Assembly (NCBI GenBank): GCA_964017185.1
Contig: OZ024876.1
Coordinates: 28,860,278-28,924,277, forward strand
Source: Rugalucina vietnamica
Taxonomy: Eukaryota > Mollusca > Bivalvia > Lucinida > Lucinidae
Length of the DNA: 64,000 nt
Reading direction: 5' to 3'
This document shows, piece after piece, positions 46,790 to 57,344 of this stretch. The notes under the pieces are model-generated. The model ran no database searches, was not told the DNA's origin, and saw only the letters and a list, made by a program, of their open reading frames with translations. The first letter of the stretch is position 1; every line of letters begins with the position of its first letter. Made by a program: the position numbers and the translations under genes.

Positions 46790-48195
46790 AGATTATGTCC
46801 TCCTTTGCCGGTTAATCTAGTCCAGAATGGAAAACTATCTAGACCAAAACAAGACTCTTTGTCCAATTGAACTTGGATGGATTTGGCTTTCAATCGGCCT
46901 TTGTCTAAAATCATCCATGTTCAATGCAAGTTTTGTAGGGACAAAAACTTTAAGGAAGGAAAATTTTAGTGCATAACTAATCAGAATAACCATGTTTTTT
47001 CTATTTTCAAAACAACATAAGAATACACTGAAAAAAAGTTATAAGAGGCCACCTCATATTTTTTCTTCTAGTTCAGAAAGTAAAATACGATCGTTTAAAA
47101 TTCATTATCATATGAATAAACCAATGTCTAACAGTGGCTCTGTGAGTTTCTGCATTCCAAAATGCGTGATACTTCTCACACAGACGAAGCATGTGTAAAG
47201 GTACCCTATTTCAAAAAGTCACACTTTATTAACATCAAATTAAATGTCATATTATGACGTTGTGTTTTTACATTTTAATTTATTTGAAAGTGCTACCGAC
47301 CGCCATGATGCAAGATAAAATTAAGTCAAAAGTGTTGCTGCAATAAGAGTCTTCGTTTCTGTTTTGTACATGCAAGAAGAACAGGAATTCAGCTTTTGTA
47401 TGCAATTTGCATACCAACTTTGTTCTTCTCTAGTTGCGTTATTATCAGCAGCACGGCATTGAAATTTTCAGCGATTATTTAGGTCAAATACTAGACTCTG
47501 ATAAACATTGAAAATTAAAAAAATCGTCCAAAAATTTTGTTATTTTGTTCGTTAAAAATTGGCATTGAAACCGGAAGTGTGCGGCAGCCTTGACCTGTTG
47601 GTCCTCGAAAATGGTCTAAAACAGTTCAGTCGAGTTATATCTCTCATTTCCAGGCCTCATCAAGTGAATTTAACAGGGATCAACATGTTTAAGAGGCACA
47701 TTTATGAATTTTCCAAAACATCTCAAAATTGGCGATTTTTAAAAATGCATAAAAATTCTACCAGTAGAGAAAATTCGAATGTTTGCTGTTTTTCCGAGCC
47801 GCAACGACCCCTTTGATGACACCCGTTCCTAATTTCAATAAATGGTGTGCTGTATCCAATTTTTTATTTAAAAACATTGATTTTTGCATTTTTACTCCAA
47901 AAACGCCTTTAGTAAAAGAAAATTATTTCTTAACACTTTGGAACTTTACTTACGTGAAACTTTTGGCAAAAAAATCGTGCAATTTTGAACATGGCTTTAG
48001 AAACAAAAAATTAGTTTGAAAAGTGGCCTCTTATAACTTTTTTTCAGTGTATAGGCGACTATTAATGAACAGAATTACATGGTCACTAATTCATCCGTTT
48101 TGCAGTTACGAAAATGGATGGCTTTTCCTTCCAAAAGACATAATTTTTGGCTTGGATGGTTTTCCATCCTGGACTAGACTGATTATAACCATTCC
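46790..48195. mobile_element. Older inverted-repeat element hosting a younger insertion
   Basis: GGTTAATCTAGTCCAGAATG (about 46808) is mirrored with changes at about 48165-48190 (CCTGGACTAGACTGATTATAACC). Neighbouring GGATGGATTTGGC-like stretches are also inverted. The two halves are separated by the element 47026-48049. Confidence 0.55.
47026..48049. mobile_element. TA-flanked DNA transposon, 27-bp perfect inverted ends
   Basis: Left end CACTGAAAAAAAGTTATAAG plus AGGCCAC at 47026-47052, exact complement at 48023-48049. TA at 47024-47025 and 48050-48051. 1024 bp with no transposase frame. TA duplication suggests a Tc1/mariner relative. Confidence 0.85.
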
Positions 48196-48339
48196 TGACT
48201 TTTCCGAAATGAGCATCACATCTCCACTAAGAAAATTATTACTGTATTAGGGTTTGGAATTGGTTTTGTCACAATCGGGCTGTAAAACTACATCTGCGGC
48301 TAAATAGGGGCTTCAGATGTCAGATTTTATGTGTATCAT

Positions 48340-48592
48340 CACGAAAACATGTCCGTGCAATGAATACCCCCTAATACCCCACTTTGATATAGCAAAACTG
48401 GGGTATGCAGGGGTATACCTAATTTCGTATATTTGCTCCAAAACATAGATTGTGGGTACTCGTTAGAACCGCCTCGGCGAGGCGGTTCTAACGTGTACCC
48501 ACAATCTATGTTTTGAGCAAAAATAAGAAAAATCTACAGAAATATTTTCATTTTTTACAACTTTAGAAAAATCTGTATATTTCGTAATGTTT
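48340..48592. mobile_element. Palindromic MITE with GGCGAGGC centre (copy 3)
   Basis: Same layout as 3360-3612. The hairpin AACATAGATTGTGGGTACTC...CCCACAATCTATGTT surrounds the GTTAGAACCGCCTCG arms at 48461-48491. Confidence 0.85.
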
Positions 48593-48639
48593 AAAACACT
48601 GGTGAGAAATGTTATCAAAATTATGTTAAAGCTGTAAAT

Positions 48640-48860
48640 GAGCCGCATCATGAGAAAACCAACATTTCGCATATGGGAAAACAAAACGGACGCAGATCAG
48701 CTGATCAGCGCCTTTGTCTTCTTCGCTACTCTGTAAGTACAATTCCTCTTCTACTTATATCCAAAATTTCAAGCTTCTAGTCTGCTTCTGTGACTGTACA
48801 GGCCGGTTTGTGGCAGACCTGGTCGGAAACCACATTGTTGGTTTTCTCATGACGCGGCTC
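48640..48860 (+). mobile_element. MITE family A
   Basis: GAGCCGCATCATGAGAAAAC to TTCTCATGACGCGGCTC. The inner hairpin is shortened to CAGATCAGCTGATCAGCGCC. Confidence 0.85.
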
Positions 48861-48939
48861 AAAATGGTGTTTATCCCTTTATTATTCTTGACAAACTTAT
48901 GCTACTAATGGAAATGGGAAACAGGAGGTACAAAGAAAT

Positions 48940-49176
48940 GAGCCGCCTCGTGGGAAAAACAACAATGTGGTTTCCGAACAGGTCCGACACAAACCGACCT
49001 GTACAGTCACAGAAAAGTCAAGCTAGAAGCTTGAAATTTTAGATTTAAGTAGAAGAGGAATTGTACTATCCGAGTAGCGAAAACAAATGCGCAGATCAGC
49101 TTCGCGGTAACCGCGAAGCTGATCTGCGTCTTTGTTTTCGCATATGCATATTGTTTGTTTTCCCATGAGGCGGCTC
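48940..49176 (-). mobile_element. MITE family A, inverted, AAAT target duplication
   Basis: AAAT at 48936-48939 and 49177-49180. Full-length with intact hairpin (CTTCGCGGTAACCGCGAAG). Confidence 0.88.
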
Positions 49177-49299
49177 AAATTCTACTTGATATCTTAATAG
49201 CTTTATTAATAACGTGGTTCATTTAAAGAAACCACGTCAAATACAGTTCAGCTGCAGGTCGAAAAGCCAACAGCCCATCTTTTAAGACGTATCATAAGA

Positions 49300-49505
49300 T
49301 TTGCAAAAACGAAGGTGCACAAATTGCGCAGTTAACCTGGGACGTACGTATATTGGCTGTGCACAGTCTTGTAACTTGCAATAGCGGCACACGCGTACCT
49401 TGTAAATACACAAATCCAAGCCTCTAGCAATTTTCTATGCCCACAGTCCTCTGATATTATAGGATCTGGTCGGAAGCCGCGAATGCTGATTTTTCCTTGA
49501 GGCGG
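49300..49505 (+). mobile_element. Degenerate MITE family A copy
   Basis: AAAACGAAGGTGCA, CCAAGCCTCTAGCAATTTTC and TTCCTTGAGGCGG align in order with other copies, but most of the hairpin is lost. Confidence 0.55.
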
Positions 49506-49600
49506 TCGGGCTTATTTCTTATGGAAAAACAATTGATGCTTTTTGCCTCTGATTGAAACGAAAGATATAAATGAAAAATACGCAGGTATATATTTGATAT

Positions 49601-49834
49601 GAGCCACTGCATAAGAAAACCAACAAAATGCTTGAGCGAAAACAAAGGCGCAGATCAGCTTCGCAGTAACTGCGAAGCTGATCAGCGCCTTTGTTTTTGC
49701 TACACTGATAGTACAATTCCTCTACTTTCTAAATCCAAAATTTCAAGTCTCTAGCCATCTTCTGTGCTTTTACAGGCTGTTTTGTGTCGGACCTGGTCGG
49801 AACCCAAATTGTTGGTTTTCTCATGCACAGGCTC
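49601..49834 (+). mobile_element. MITE family A with ATAT target duplication
   Basis: ATAT at 49597-49600 and 49835-49838. Terminal GAGCCACTGCATAAGAAAAC and CTCATGCACAGGCTC have drifted together. The hairpin is intact. Confidence 0.85.
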
Positions 49835-50007
49835 ATATCTTAATATGGTCGTGATTCGAAAACAGAAGTTTCATTAAAGACAATTCCCAAGTACAGTTAA
49901 TCTGTAGGTCAGAAACCCATCTGGTCACTAACGATTTGAGCGCATCTCGAAAAAAAAAAAAGATCAGTGTGCGAAAGGCCAGGTATGAGTCATTTGAAGA
50001 AATTAGC

Positions 50008-50360
50008 CGTGCCAACAATAGCAAAAGGGTTGACGCCTTTCTCTTTTGTGGACTTAGCCGTGCCAACAAATAGCAAAAGGGTTGACGCCTTTCTCTTTTG
50101 TGGACTTAGCCGTGCCAACAAATAGCAAAAGGGTTGACGCCTTTCTCTTTTGTGGACTTAGCCGTGCCAACAAATAGCAAAATGGTTGACGCCTTTCTCT
50201 TTTGTGGACTTAGCCGTGCCAACAAATAGCAAAAGGGTTGACGCCTTTCTCTTTTGTGGACTTAGCCGTGCCAACAAATAGCAAAATGGTTGACGCCTTT
50301 CTCTTTTGTGGACTTAGCCGTGCCAACAAATAGCAAAATGGTTGACGCCTTTCTCTTTTG
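50008..50360 (+). repeat. 52-bp minisatellite, 7 units
   Basis: GCCGTGCCAACAAATAGCAA with GGTTGACGCCTTTCTCTTTT. Two unit variants (AAAAGGG and AAAATGG) differ by one base. Confidence 0.95.
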
Positions 50361-50384
50361 TTTTGTGCATTGATTTAAAGCGTG

Positions 50385-51103
50385 CATGGTAGACAGCCAT
50401 GGTCATCCCGTGCATGGTAGACAGCCATGGTCATCCCGTGCATAGACAGCCATGGTCATCCCGTGCATGGTAGACAGCCATGGTCATCCCGTGCATGGTA
50501 GACAGCCATGGTCATCCCGTGCATGGTAGACAGCCATGGTCATCCCGTGCATGGTAGACAGCCATGGTCATCCCGTGCATGGTAGACAGCCATGGTCATC
50601 CCGTGCATGGTAGACAGCCATGGTCATCCCGTGCATGGTAGACAGCCATGGTCACCCCGTGTATGGTAGACAGCCATGGTCATCCCGTGCATGGTAGACA
50701 GCCATGGTCACCCCGTGAATGGTAGACAGCCATGGTCATCCCGTGCATGGTAGACAGCCATGGTCATCCCGTGCATGGTAGACAGCCATGGTCATCCCGT
50801 GCATGGTAGACAGCCATGGCCATCCCGTGCATGGTAGACCGCCATGGTCATCCCGTGCATGGTAGACAGCCATGGTCATCCCGTGCATGGTAGACAGCCA
50901 TGGTCACCCCGTGTATGGTAGACAGCCATGGTCATCCCGTGCATGGTAGACAGCCATGGTCACCCCGTGTATGGTAGACAGCCATGGTCATCCCGTGTAT
51001 GGTAGACAGCCATGGTCATCCCGTGCATGGTAGACAGCCATGGTCATCCCGTGCATGGTAGACAGCCATGGTCATCCCGTGCATGGTAGACAGCCATGGT
51101 CAT
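50385..51103 (+). repeat. 28-bp minisatellite, about 26 units
   Basis: GTGCATGGTAGACAGCCATG followed by GTCATCCC. Almost identical units with a few recurring variants (GTGTATGG, CACCCC). There are no spacers, so it is not a CRISPR array. Confidence 0.97.
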
Positions 51104-51180
51104 TGGACGCCGCGTTCTACGGAGTCACATCTGGGGCTGTACTGTTTGCCTATGCCTTTGCCTGAGGCTTAAATGGGCCA
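51104..51180 (+). repeat. Half copy of the CCCAGATGGGACGCCGC hairpin repeat
   Basis: GGACGCCGCGTTCTACGGAG, CACATCTGGGGCT and TGTTTGCCTATG match 1160-1210. Confidence 0.75.
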
Positions 51181-51419
51181 GTTATCTCACCAGGTGAGCC
51201 TCACCTACGGATGGAAGCAGCACGATGGTGTTTCTTGACTGGCCTTGCCGCTTTTAGGTGTTGTTGCCCTTTCATCAGTAAACGACCATGGTCTAAAATG
51301 GCTGTTATTTCAGTATAGTCAGCAGTAGGGAGAGAATGACCGTACGACGCAAGGCTGACCTAAAGTACTAGTATAATCGAACCTGAAAAGCTGAACCTGA
51401 AAAGCTGTGTACTGTTTAC
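51181..51419. other. No gene recognised
   Basis: A short direct repeat AACCTGAAAAGCTG near 51379. Nothing else seen. Confidence 0.4.
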
Positions 51420-51725
51420 ATCATTGCAGTATGACTTTCTGATTTTCCTTTGAAGTTTTTGTTACATTAAATTCAATACAAGTCAATATCAAAAGAGGCG
51501 GTCCCACAAATTAATACTAAGCAAAGACAGAAAGAGGCGAGACGAAAACCGTACAATAACTTCCTGATATTGGAAGTTACAGTACATATGTGCCAATTTG
51601 TGTTGTGTCATACTATAAGACCTCGTAGAAAAAAAAAAAAGAACAGCTCGTCTTCGACTCCCTTTATTTTACTTATTTTTTCTACTCGGTACTTTAACTC
51701 TAACATAAATGTTAGGACCAATTTT
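51420..51725. repeat. Sister copy of the 34410-35230 repeat without its palindrome
   Basis: Contains TATGACTTTCTGATTTTCCT, AATACAAGTCAATATCAAA and AACAGCTCGTCTTCGACTCC in the same order. In place of the 560-bp palindromic element there is a short unrelated stretch. Confidence 0.8.
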
Positions 51726-51794
51726 AGCAAGTTATTGCAAGTTTAAACAAAACAAAATATGATTTTGATTCGTGATTCGTGGCAACCTATGATT

Positions 51795-54040
51795 CGTGGC
51801 AGGGTTTGTCGACAAATTTTTTTTCATTTTTTCTGCTGGCAGGGTTTGGTACACTATAACTCGGGTCATAGGAGTGATAGAAAAGTTCTGTTTTCAGTAT
51901 TCGTCGACGTTTTCTATAGCAATCACAGCCAGACTAAAACGAAAAAATTCGTCGACAAAATTTTTTCCATTTTTTCTGCTGGCAGGGTTTGGTACACTAT
52001 AACACTGGTCATAGGTGTGATAGAAAAGTTCTGTTTTCAACATTCGTCGTCGTTTTCTATAGCGATCACAGCCAGACTAAAACGACAAATATCGTCGACC
52101 AAAAATGTTCCATTTTTTTCTGCTGGCAGGGTTTGGTACACTATAACTCGGGTCATAGGTGTGAAAGAAAAGTTATGTTTCGGCATTCGTCATCGTTTTC
52201 TATAGCGATCAAACGAAAAAATTCGTCGACAAAAAATTTCCATTTCTTTCTGCTGGCAGGGTTTGGTACACTATAACTCGGGTCATACGAGGGGGTTTCA
52301 AAAAGTTCGCGGAAAAGAGCCGTCATATTCTTATTTTGTAAATCAGCTGAATTAAACTAATACAGTTATATAGACCAACATAATTTGTACGTATACAGCA
52401 AATTTTGCTGCTCTGGCATGAACACAATGTTAACAGTGGTTGCTATGGAAACCGTACATCACGATTACCGGCCCACTTTTGTTCATTTTTGCAAAAAGTC
52501 GATGTTTAATGATGAGGTTGCATTTGATAATTAACCGTGTTTTTTTCACCAAACTTTGTATGAGCAAAGTTCAATATGTTTGCGATGAGCCCGTTGCGTC
52601 ATATAAATGTGTGACGTCATTTGGGCGCCATATTGTTTGGTGGGTATGCCTAAAATGCGAAGGGAACAACGTTATTCTATAAATTGTGTGTTTGGAACGG
52701 ACTATAAATGAAAGAAACACTGCTAAGAGCAGAAAGCGCATATGGCAACAAGAAAATTAAGAAAACGGCAATCAACAAGTAGTAAGCATGAGTTCTACAC
52801 GACCAGAAAAGCGTCCATGTCGACTCGCGCAGCGTAACGTCAAATACGTCATACTGTCGAAAATGATCGTCGTGATAGAAAAGAGTAGAATTCGTGAAAT
52901 ACACAACATATTGAATTGTAGCTTCGGCACATTTACCGCATTACACACACAGAACTGACAATTAGACGCCCGTATGCAAGGTTGATTCCGAAAATGCTTA
53001 AGAGCTAGCCAACAGCGGCATGAATGCGTGTAGCATGACGTTGTTGTGACGTTGGGCCGGTTTTACTGTTGTTACCTAGAAACGCACGTGATTTAATGCC
53101 TAATTTTCATCCGATTTTATTCAAATTTTGTGCATATGTTAACTATATGTTAATTTACAAAATGCACAGAGAAGGTAAATTTCCGAAGACAATTACAAAT
53201 TTGGCAGCACTTTTCCTCGAACTTTTTGAACCCACCTCGTATGTGTGATAGAATCTGTTTTCGGCATTCGTCATCGTTTTCTATAGCGATCACAGCCAGA
53301 CTAAAACGAAAAAATTCGTTGACAAACAATTTTCCATTTTTTTTTCTGCTGGCTGGGTTTGGTACACTATAACTCGGGTCATAGCTGTGATAGAAAAGTT
53401 CTGTTTCGGTATTCGTCATCGTTTTCTATAGCGATCACAGCCAGACTAAAACGAAAAATTCGTCGACAAAAAAAATCCATTTTTTTCTGCTTGCAGGGTT
53501 TGGTACACTATTACTCGGGTCATAGGTGTGATAGAAAAGTTCTGTTTTCGGCATTCGTCATCGTTTTCTATAGCGATCACAGCCAGACTAAAACGAAAAA
53601 AAAATCGTCGGAAAAAAAAAATCCATTTTTTTTTCTGCTGGCAGGGTTTTTGGTACACTATAACTCGGGTCATAGGTGTGATAGAAAAGTTCTGTTTTCG
53701 GCATTCGTCATCGTATTCTCCAAACTAAAACGAAAAAATTCGTCGACAAAAAAAATCCATTTTTTTCTGCTTGCAGGGTTTGGTACACTTTAACTCAGGT
53801 CATAGGTGTGATAGAAAAGTTATGTTTTCGGCGTTCGTCATCGTTTTCTATAGCGATCACAGCCAACGAAAAAAAAAATCGTCGACAAAAAATTTCCATT
53901 AAATTCTGCTGGCAGGGTTTGGTACACTATAACTCGGGTCATAGGTGTGATAGAAACGTTCTGTTTTCGGCATTCGTCATCGTATTCTATAGCGATCACA
54001 GCTAAACTAAAACGGAAAAATTCGTCGTCAAAAAATTTTG

Positions 54041-54082
<42 letters not shown>

Positions 54083-54209
54083 GCAGGGTTTGGTACACTA
54101 AAACTCGGGTCATGGGTGTGAAAGAAAAGTTCTGTTTTCGGCATTCGTCATCGTTTTCTATAGCGATCACAGCCAAACTAAAAAGAGAAAAAATTCGTCG
54201 ACAATTTTT

Positions 54210-54246
<37 letters not shown>

Positions 54247-54620
54247 ACAGGGTTTGGTACACTATAACTCGGGTCATGGGTGTGATAGAAAAGTTCTATT
54301 TTCGGCATTCGTCATCGTTTTCTATAGCGATCACAGCCAGACTTAAACGAAAAATTTCGTCGACAAAAATTTTCCATTTTTTTTTTTCTGCTGGCAGGGT
54401 TTGGTACACTTTAACTCGGGTCATGGGTGTGATAGAAAAGTTCTGTTTTCGGAATTCGTCATCGTTTTCTATAGCGATCACAGCCAGAATAAAACGAAAA
54501 AATTCGTCGACAAAATGTTTTCAATTTTTTCTGCTGGCAGGGTTTGGTACACTATAACCGTCGGGTCATAGGTGTGATAGAAAAGTTCTGTTTTCGGCAT
54601 TCGTCATTCCATCGTTTTTT
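51795..54620 (+). repeat. About 145-bp satellite, 13 units, with poly-T expansions
   Basis: GCAGGGTTTGGTACACTATA, ACTCGGGTCATAGGTGTGAT, TTTCTATAGCGATCACAGCC and AATTCGTCGACAAAA recur four times before and nine times after the insertion at 52288-53239. T runs of about 34 occur at 54045-54078 and 54209-54242. Confidence 0.93.
52288..53239. mobile_element. Mariner-type element inserted in the satellite, 952 bp
   Basis: Ends CGAGGGGGTTTCAAAAAGTT and the complement of CGAGGTGGGTTCAAAAAGTT agree at 27 of 30 positions. TA at 52286-52287 and 53240-53241. The satellite unit resumes exactly (GGGTCATA then GTGTGATAG). It is shorter than the usual 1.3 kb and has no transposase frame, so it is an internally deleted copy. 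Confidence 0.88.
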
Positions 54621-55155
54621 TTAGCAATCACAACCAAACAGAAACATCCTTCGACAAAAGACACATTTTTTTCTGCTAGCAATTTGCTGCTAACTTGACC
54701 GTTTTTTGCTGCAGCAAATTTTCTGCTAACTTGACAGAGCTAAGACCGTATACAGTCCATTCAAGGTGCACAGCTGAGTTTCAAAACAAAGATCTATATT
54801 ATAGTTCGTGCCCTCTTGTATCAACGATAGAATCTTGATTTGTTCGATTATTTGTAATTAATCTCATAACACTGATTCATGTATAACAGTCTGTTTCTAT
54901 GGACCCCAAATATAGCGTTATATAATGAAGATGATTTGTATCTATGGTTACAATGGCCGCATTGTTTATTGTCACCTCCCCGTGACCAGCATTGTCCCGT
55001 TTTAACTGTTTAGTTAACGGAACACGGAACCAAAATGACCTTTGCCACGACATGTTTACAAAATGGCATACTAAAACTTGTTGATTAACTTTCACAACAT
55101 AACAGTTGATGCGCCATTCCTTTTGCATATCAGCCATGTCGCAGGACAAAACCTC
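54621..55155. other. No gene recognised
   Basis: Begins with a short TTTTCTGCTAACTTGAC duplication (about 54685 and 54720). Otherwise unassigned. Confidence 0.45.
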
Positions 55156-55159
55156 ACTT

Positions 55160-55230
55160 TGCAATTTCCGACCAGATACAACACAAACCGGCCAATACAG
55201 TCACAGATAAAGGCTAGAAGCTTGAGACCA
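55160..55230 (-). mobile_element. MITE family A fragment
   Basis: ACACAAACCGGCCAATACAG and AGGCTAGAAGCTTGAGA match the middle of inverted family A copies. Confidence 0.6.
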
Positions 55231-55689
55231 TCTTGAGGACATCAGCTTTCTTTCATTTGAACAAATAAAATCATGATCAGTCATGTTAGAATTTATAAAT
55301 AGAAACTGTATAAAGGAACAGTACAGCGAACATTTTTATGTTGCGGCATATTGTTGACAGAGACCTAAGTACTTTGCACATTTCCCGATATAAAATACAG
55401 AATCAGATTAGTTAAAGGATATGAAAAAGGAACACAAAAACTTTCCAAAATGTTGTGAAATGGATAGTTATCGAGGGATGGAGATAGTAGTGAGATCTTT
55501 ACAAACGAGAATATACGATACGTCTAAAATGATAAAATAACTTGGATTATTTCTCAAAAACAGAAATGCATCACTTCGGTGAACGTTTAAGTCTAAGAAA
55601 TATTATTTTCTTTACTGTAAATTCATTATTTTTAAAGTGGGATGGTGGGTGGCAGGTTGCGAGATACACAGCTGCGTTCAGTTTTCAAT

Positions 55690-55785
55690 ATACCCCTGCG
55701 ATATTCAGAAATAAATTGACAAATTTTCTTGTTTTTGAACAATCATCACTGGCAAGAAATGAACAAATGGATGAATTTGATTCCA
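55690..55785 (+). repeat. Dispersed repeat shared with 63806-63900
   Basis: TATACCCCTGCGATATTCAG, GAACAATCATCACTGGCAAG and AACAAATGGATGAATTTG match the complement of 63806-63900 at roughly 90 percent by eye. Confidence 0.8.
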
Positions 55786-55803
55786 CAGTCATGAAGGAAC
55801 TCC

Positions 55804-55909
55804 CCAGCAGGCACATGACGTCAGAATGACGTCAGATCGACGTCGATGCGACGTCACGACGTAGCATCGACGTTGATATGACGTCATTCTGACGTCATGT
55901 GCCCGCTGG
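55804..55909. mobile_element. Palindromic element with four TGACGTCA sites
   Basis: CCAGCAGGCACATGACGTCA at the left is mirrored by TGACGTCATGTGCCCGCTGG at the right. The centre has further GACGTCG steps. This terminal motif is familiar from short palindromic elements in many marine animals. Confidence 0.8.
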
Positions 55910-56300
55910 TATCACTAGCAAGCTTTGTTCGTAAAATCCTCCTGGTGGAATATTAGTTTCCTAATGCTTAGTTTTATAATGTAACAACCGCTTTACTACG
56001 AAATTCTAAAATGTACAATAAATGAAAATCAGGGTGTAACTTTGAAAATAGAGATCATAAAGACACCAAATTTTCAGCCTTACTACAAAAATGGTTATTC
56101 CTTCATTAATTAGAAATAATAATTACAATTTGTTAACCGTTATTCCTTGTGGAATCTTTGAAACACGAATATCAGCGCAATTTTTGTTAAAAATTTGGCT
56201 CCATATGTTATATGTAATCAATTTAGGAATACAACATCACAATATCAGGAAGTTTTATATACAGAGTAAATAATTATATTCATACTCAACACATTATATA
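55910..56300. other. No gene recognised
   Basis: AT-rich DNA with no repeat or frame supported. Confidence 0.4.
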
Positions 56301-56304
56301 TAGA

Positions 56305-56410
56305 GGATCTTACACGAGTGGTCATTTCATATGAAATTTATTAAACGAGCCTTCGGCGAGTTTAATAAATTTCATATGAAATGACCACGAGTGTAAGATT
56401 CGTTTTATCA
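56305..56410. mobile_element. Palindromic MITE (TTTCATATGAAATTTATTAA)
   Basis: Nearly perfect arms of about 45 bp (CTTACACGAGTGGTCATTTC to AACGAG) round a CCTTCGG loop. Similar palindromes are common in bivalve DNA. Confidence 0.75.
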
Positions 56411-56955
56411 TATGACTTTTAAAAGAGTATTTTATTGCTTCCAAAGTGGACATATTTTCAATGAAAATTTACATTGTTGTTACGGACGTCGTCAATGACG
56501 TTACGTATTCCCGCGAAAGTGTTATTACACGTGTGGTCAAACGATTTTTATGACATGACGTTTTCCACTGGAAAACAGCGACGTCATATGATAAATGTAA
56601 TTATTAACGGAACAAAATATAAGATTTACCACAGAAATTTAATGTTGGCTAACCTGTTTCATGTTAATAACAATTTTCAAAGATCTCCGTGTCAATGTTC
56701 ATATCAAAGACGTACGGTAACGTCGGGAAAACGTTACGTTGCGTATAATAATGGAGTGGATAATTAAACGTAACGAACTCATAATTAAACGTAACAAACT
56801 CATAATTGGCATCTCCACTTGCGTATTTTATGTTGAATTTAATTCCGGCTTGTATTTTTGTATAAAGTATTTTTCTTTTTCTTTTCTTTCTATAAAGCTG
56901 TCTGTTTTCGTTTTGTAAAACGGAAACATAAAATATTGTGGATCATAATTAGAAC
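56411..56955. other. No gene recognised
   Basis: Several ACGT-rich steps (GACGTCGTCAATGACGTTACG) but no gene. A direct repeat AATTAAACGTAACRAACTCA lies at 56761-56805. Confidence 0.4.
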
Positions 56956-56960
56956 ATGAA

Positions 56961-57120
56961 GATTCCGATAGCGTAATGGTTAGAGCGTCCGCTTCGGGAG
57001 CGGGAGGTCGTGGGTTCGATCCCAGGCGGGGTCATACCAAAGACTTTAAAAATGGTACCAGTGGCTACCTTGCTTGGCGCTCAGCATTATAAGGCAAGCA
57101 CTGGCTTCTCTTCTCCCAAA
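56961..57120 (+). mobile_element. tRNA-derived SINE, 3' part altered
   Basis: tRNA-Pro-like head: anticodon arm CCGC-TTCGGGA-GCGG would give anticodon CGG, and the B box is GGTTCGATCCC. The T stem does not pair, so it is not a working tRNA. The body ATACCAAAGAC, AATGGTACCAGTGGCTACCT, GCTTGGCGCTCAGCATTA is one I know from bivalve SINEs. Confidence 0.8.
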
Positions 57121-57273
57121 ACAAAATATAGCATCACTAACATCGCATGTCTAATATGAAAAAGTCCGAATAATAACAAAAAAGGTCCGAAAATAATCAA
57201 TGTCTGTATTCACTAGAGGACCGTATGGAAGACTGGCCGTCGTGCTAAATACGTTATCCTCTATAAATATAGA

Positions 57274-57274
57274 G

Positions 57275-57328
<54 letters not shown>
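57274..57328 (+). repeat. (ATT)n microsatellite
   Basis: About 18 ATT units between the SINE tail and the Penelope-like element. Confidence 0.97.
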
Positions 57329-57330
<2 letters not shown>

Positions 57331-57344
57331 GCTAGGTGCCCACT

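Noticed and set aside
50385-51103. CRISPR-like 28-bp direct repeats
   Set aside because: Repeats are contiguous with no spacers, and the DNA is eukaryotic.
51759-54557. Frames of 90-156 codons with the recurring text AGRVWYTITRVIGVIEKFCF
   Set aside because: Translation of the 145-bp satellite; frames are lost at each change in the T run.
56961-57033. tRNA-Pro(CGG) gene
   Set aside because: Acceptor and anticodon arms pair but the T stem does not, and a SINE body follows.
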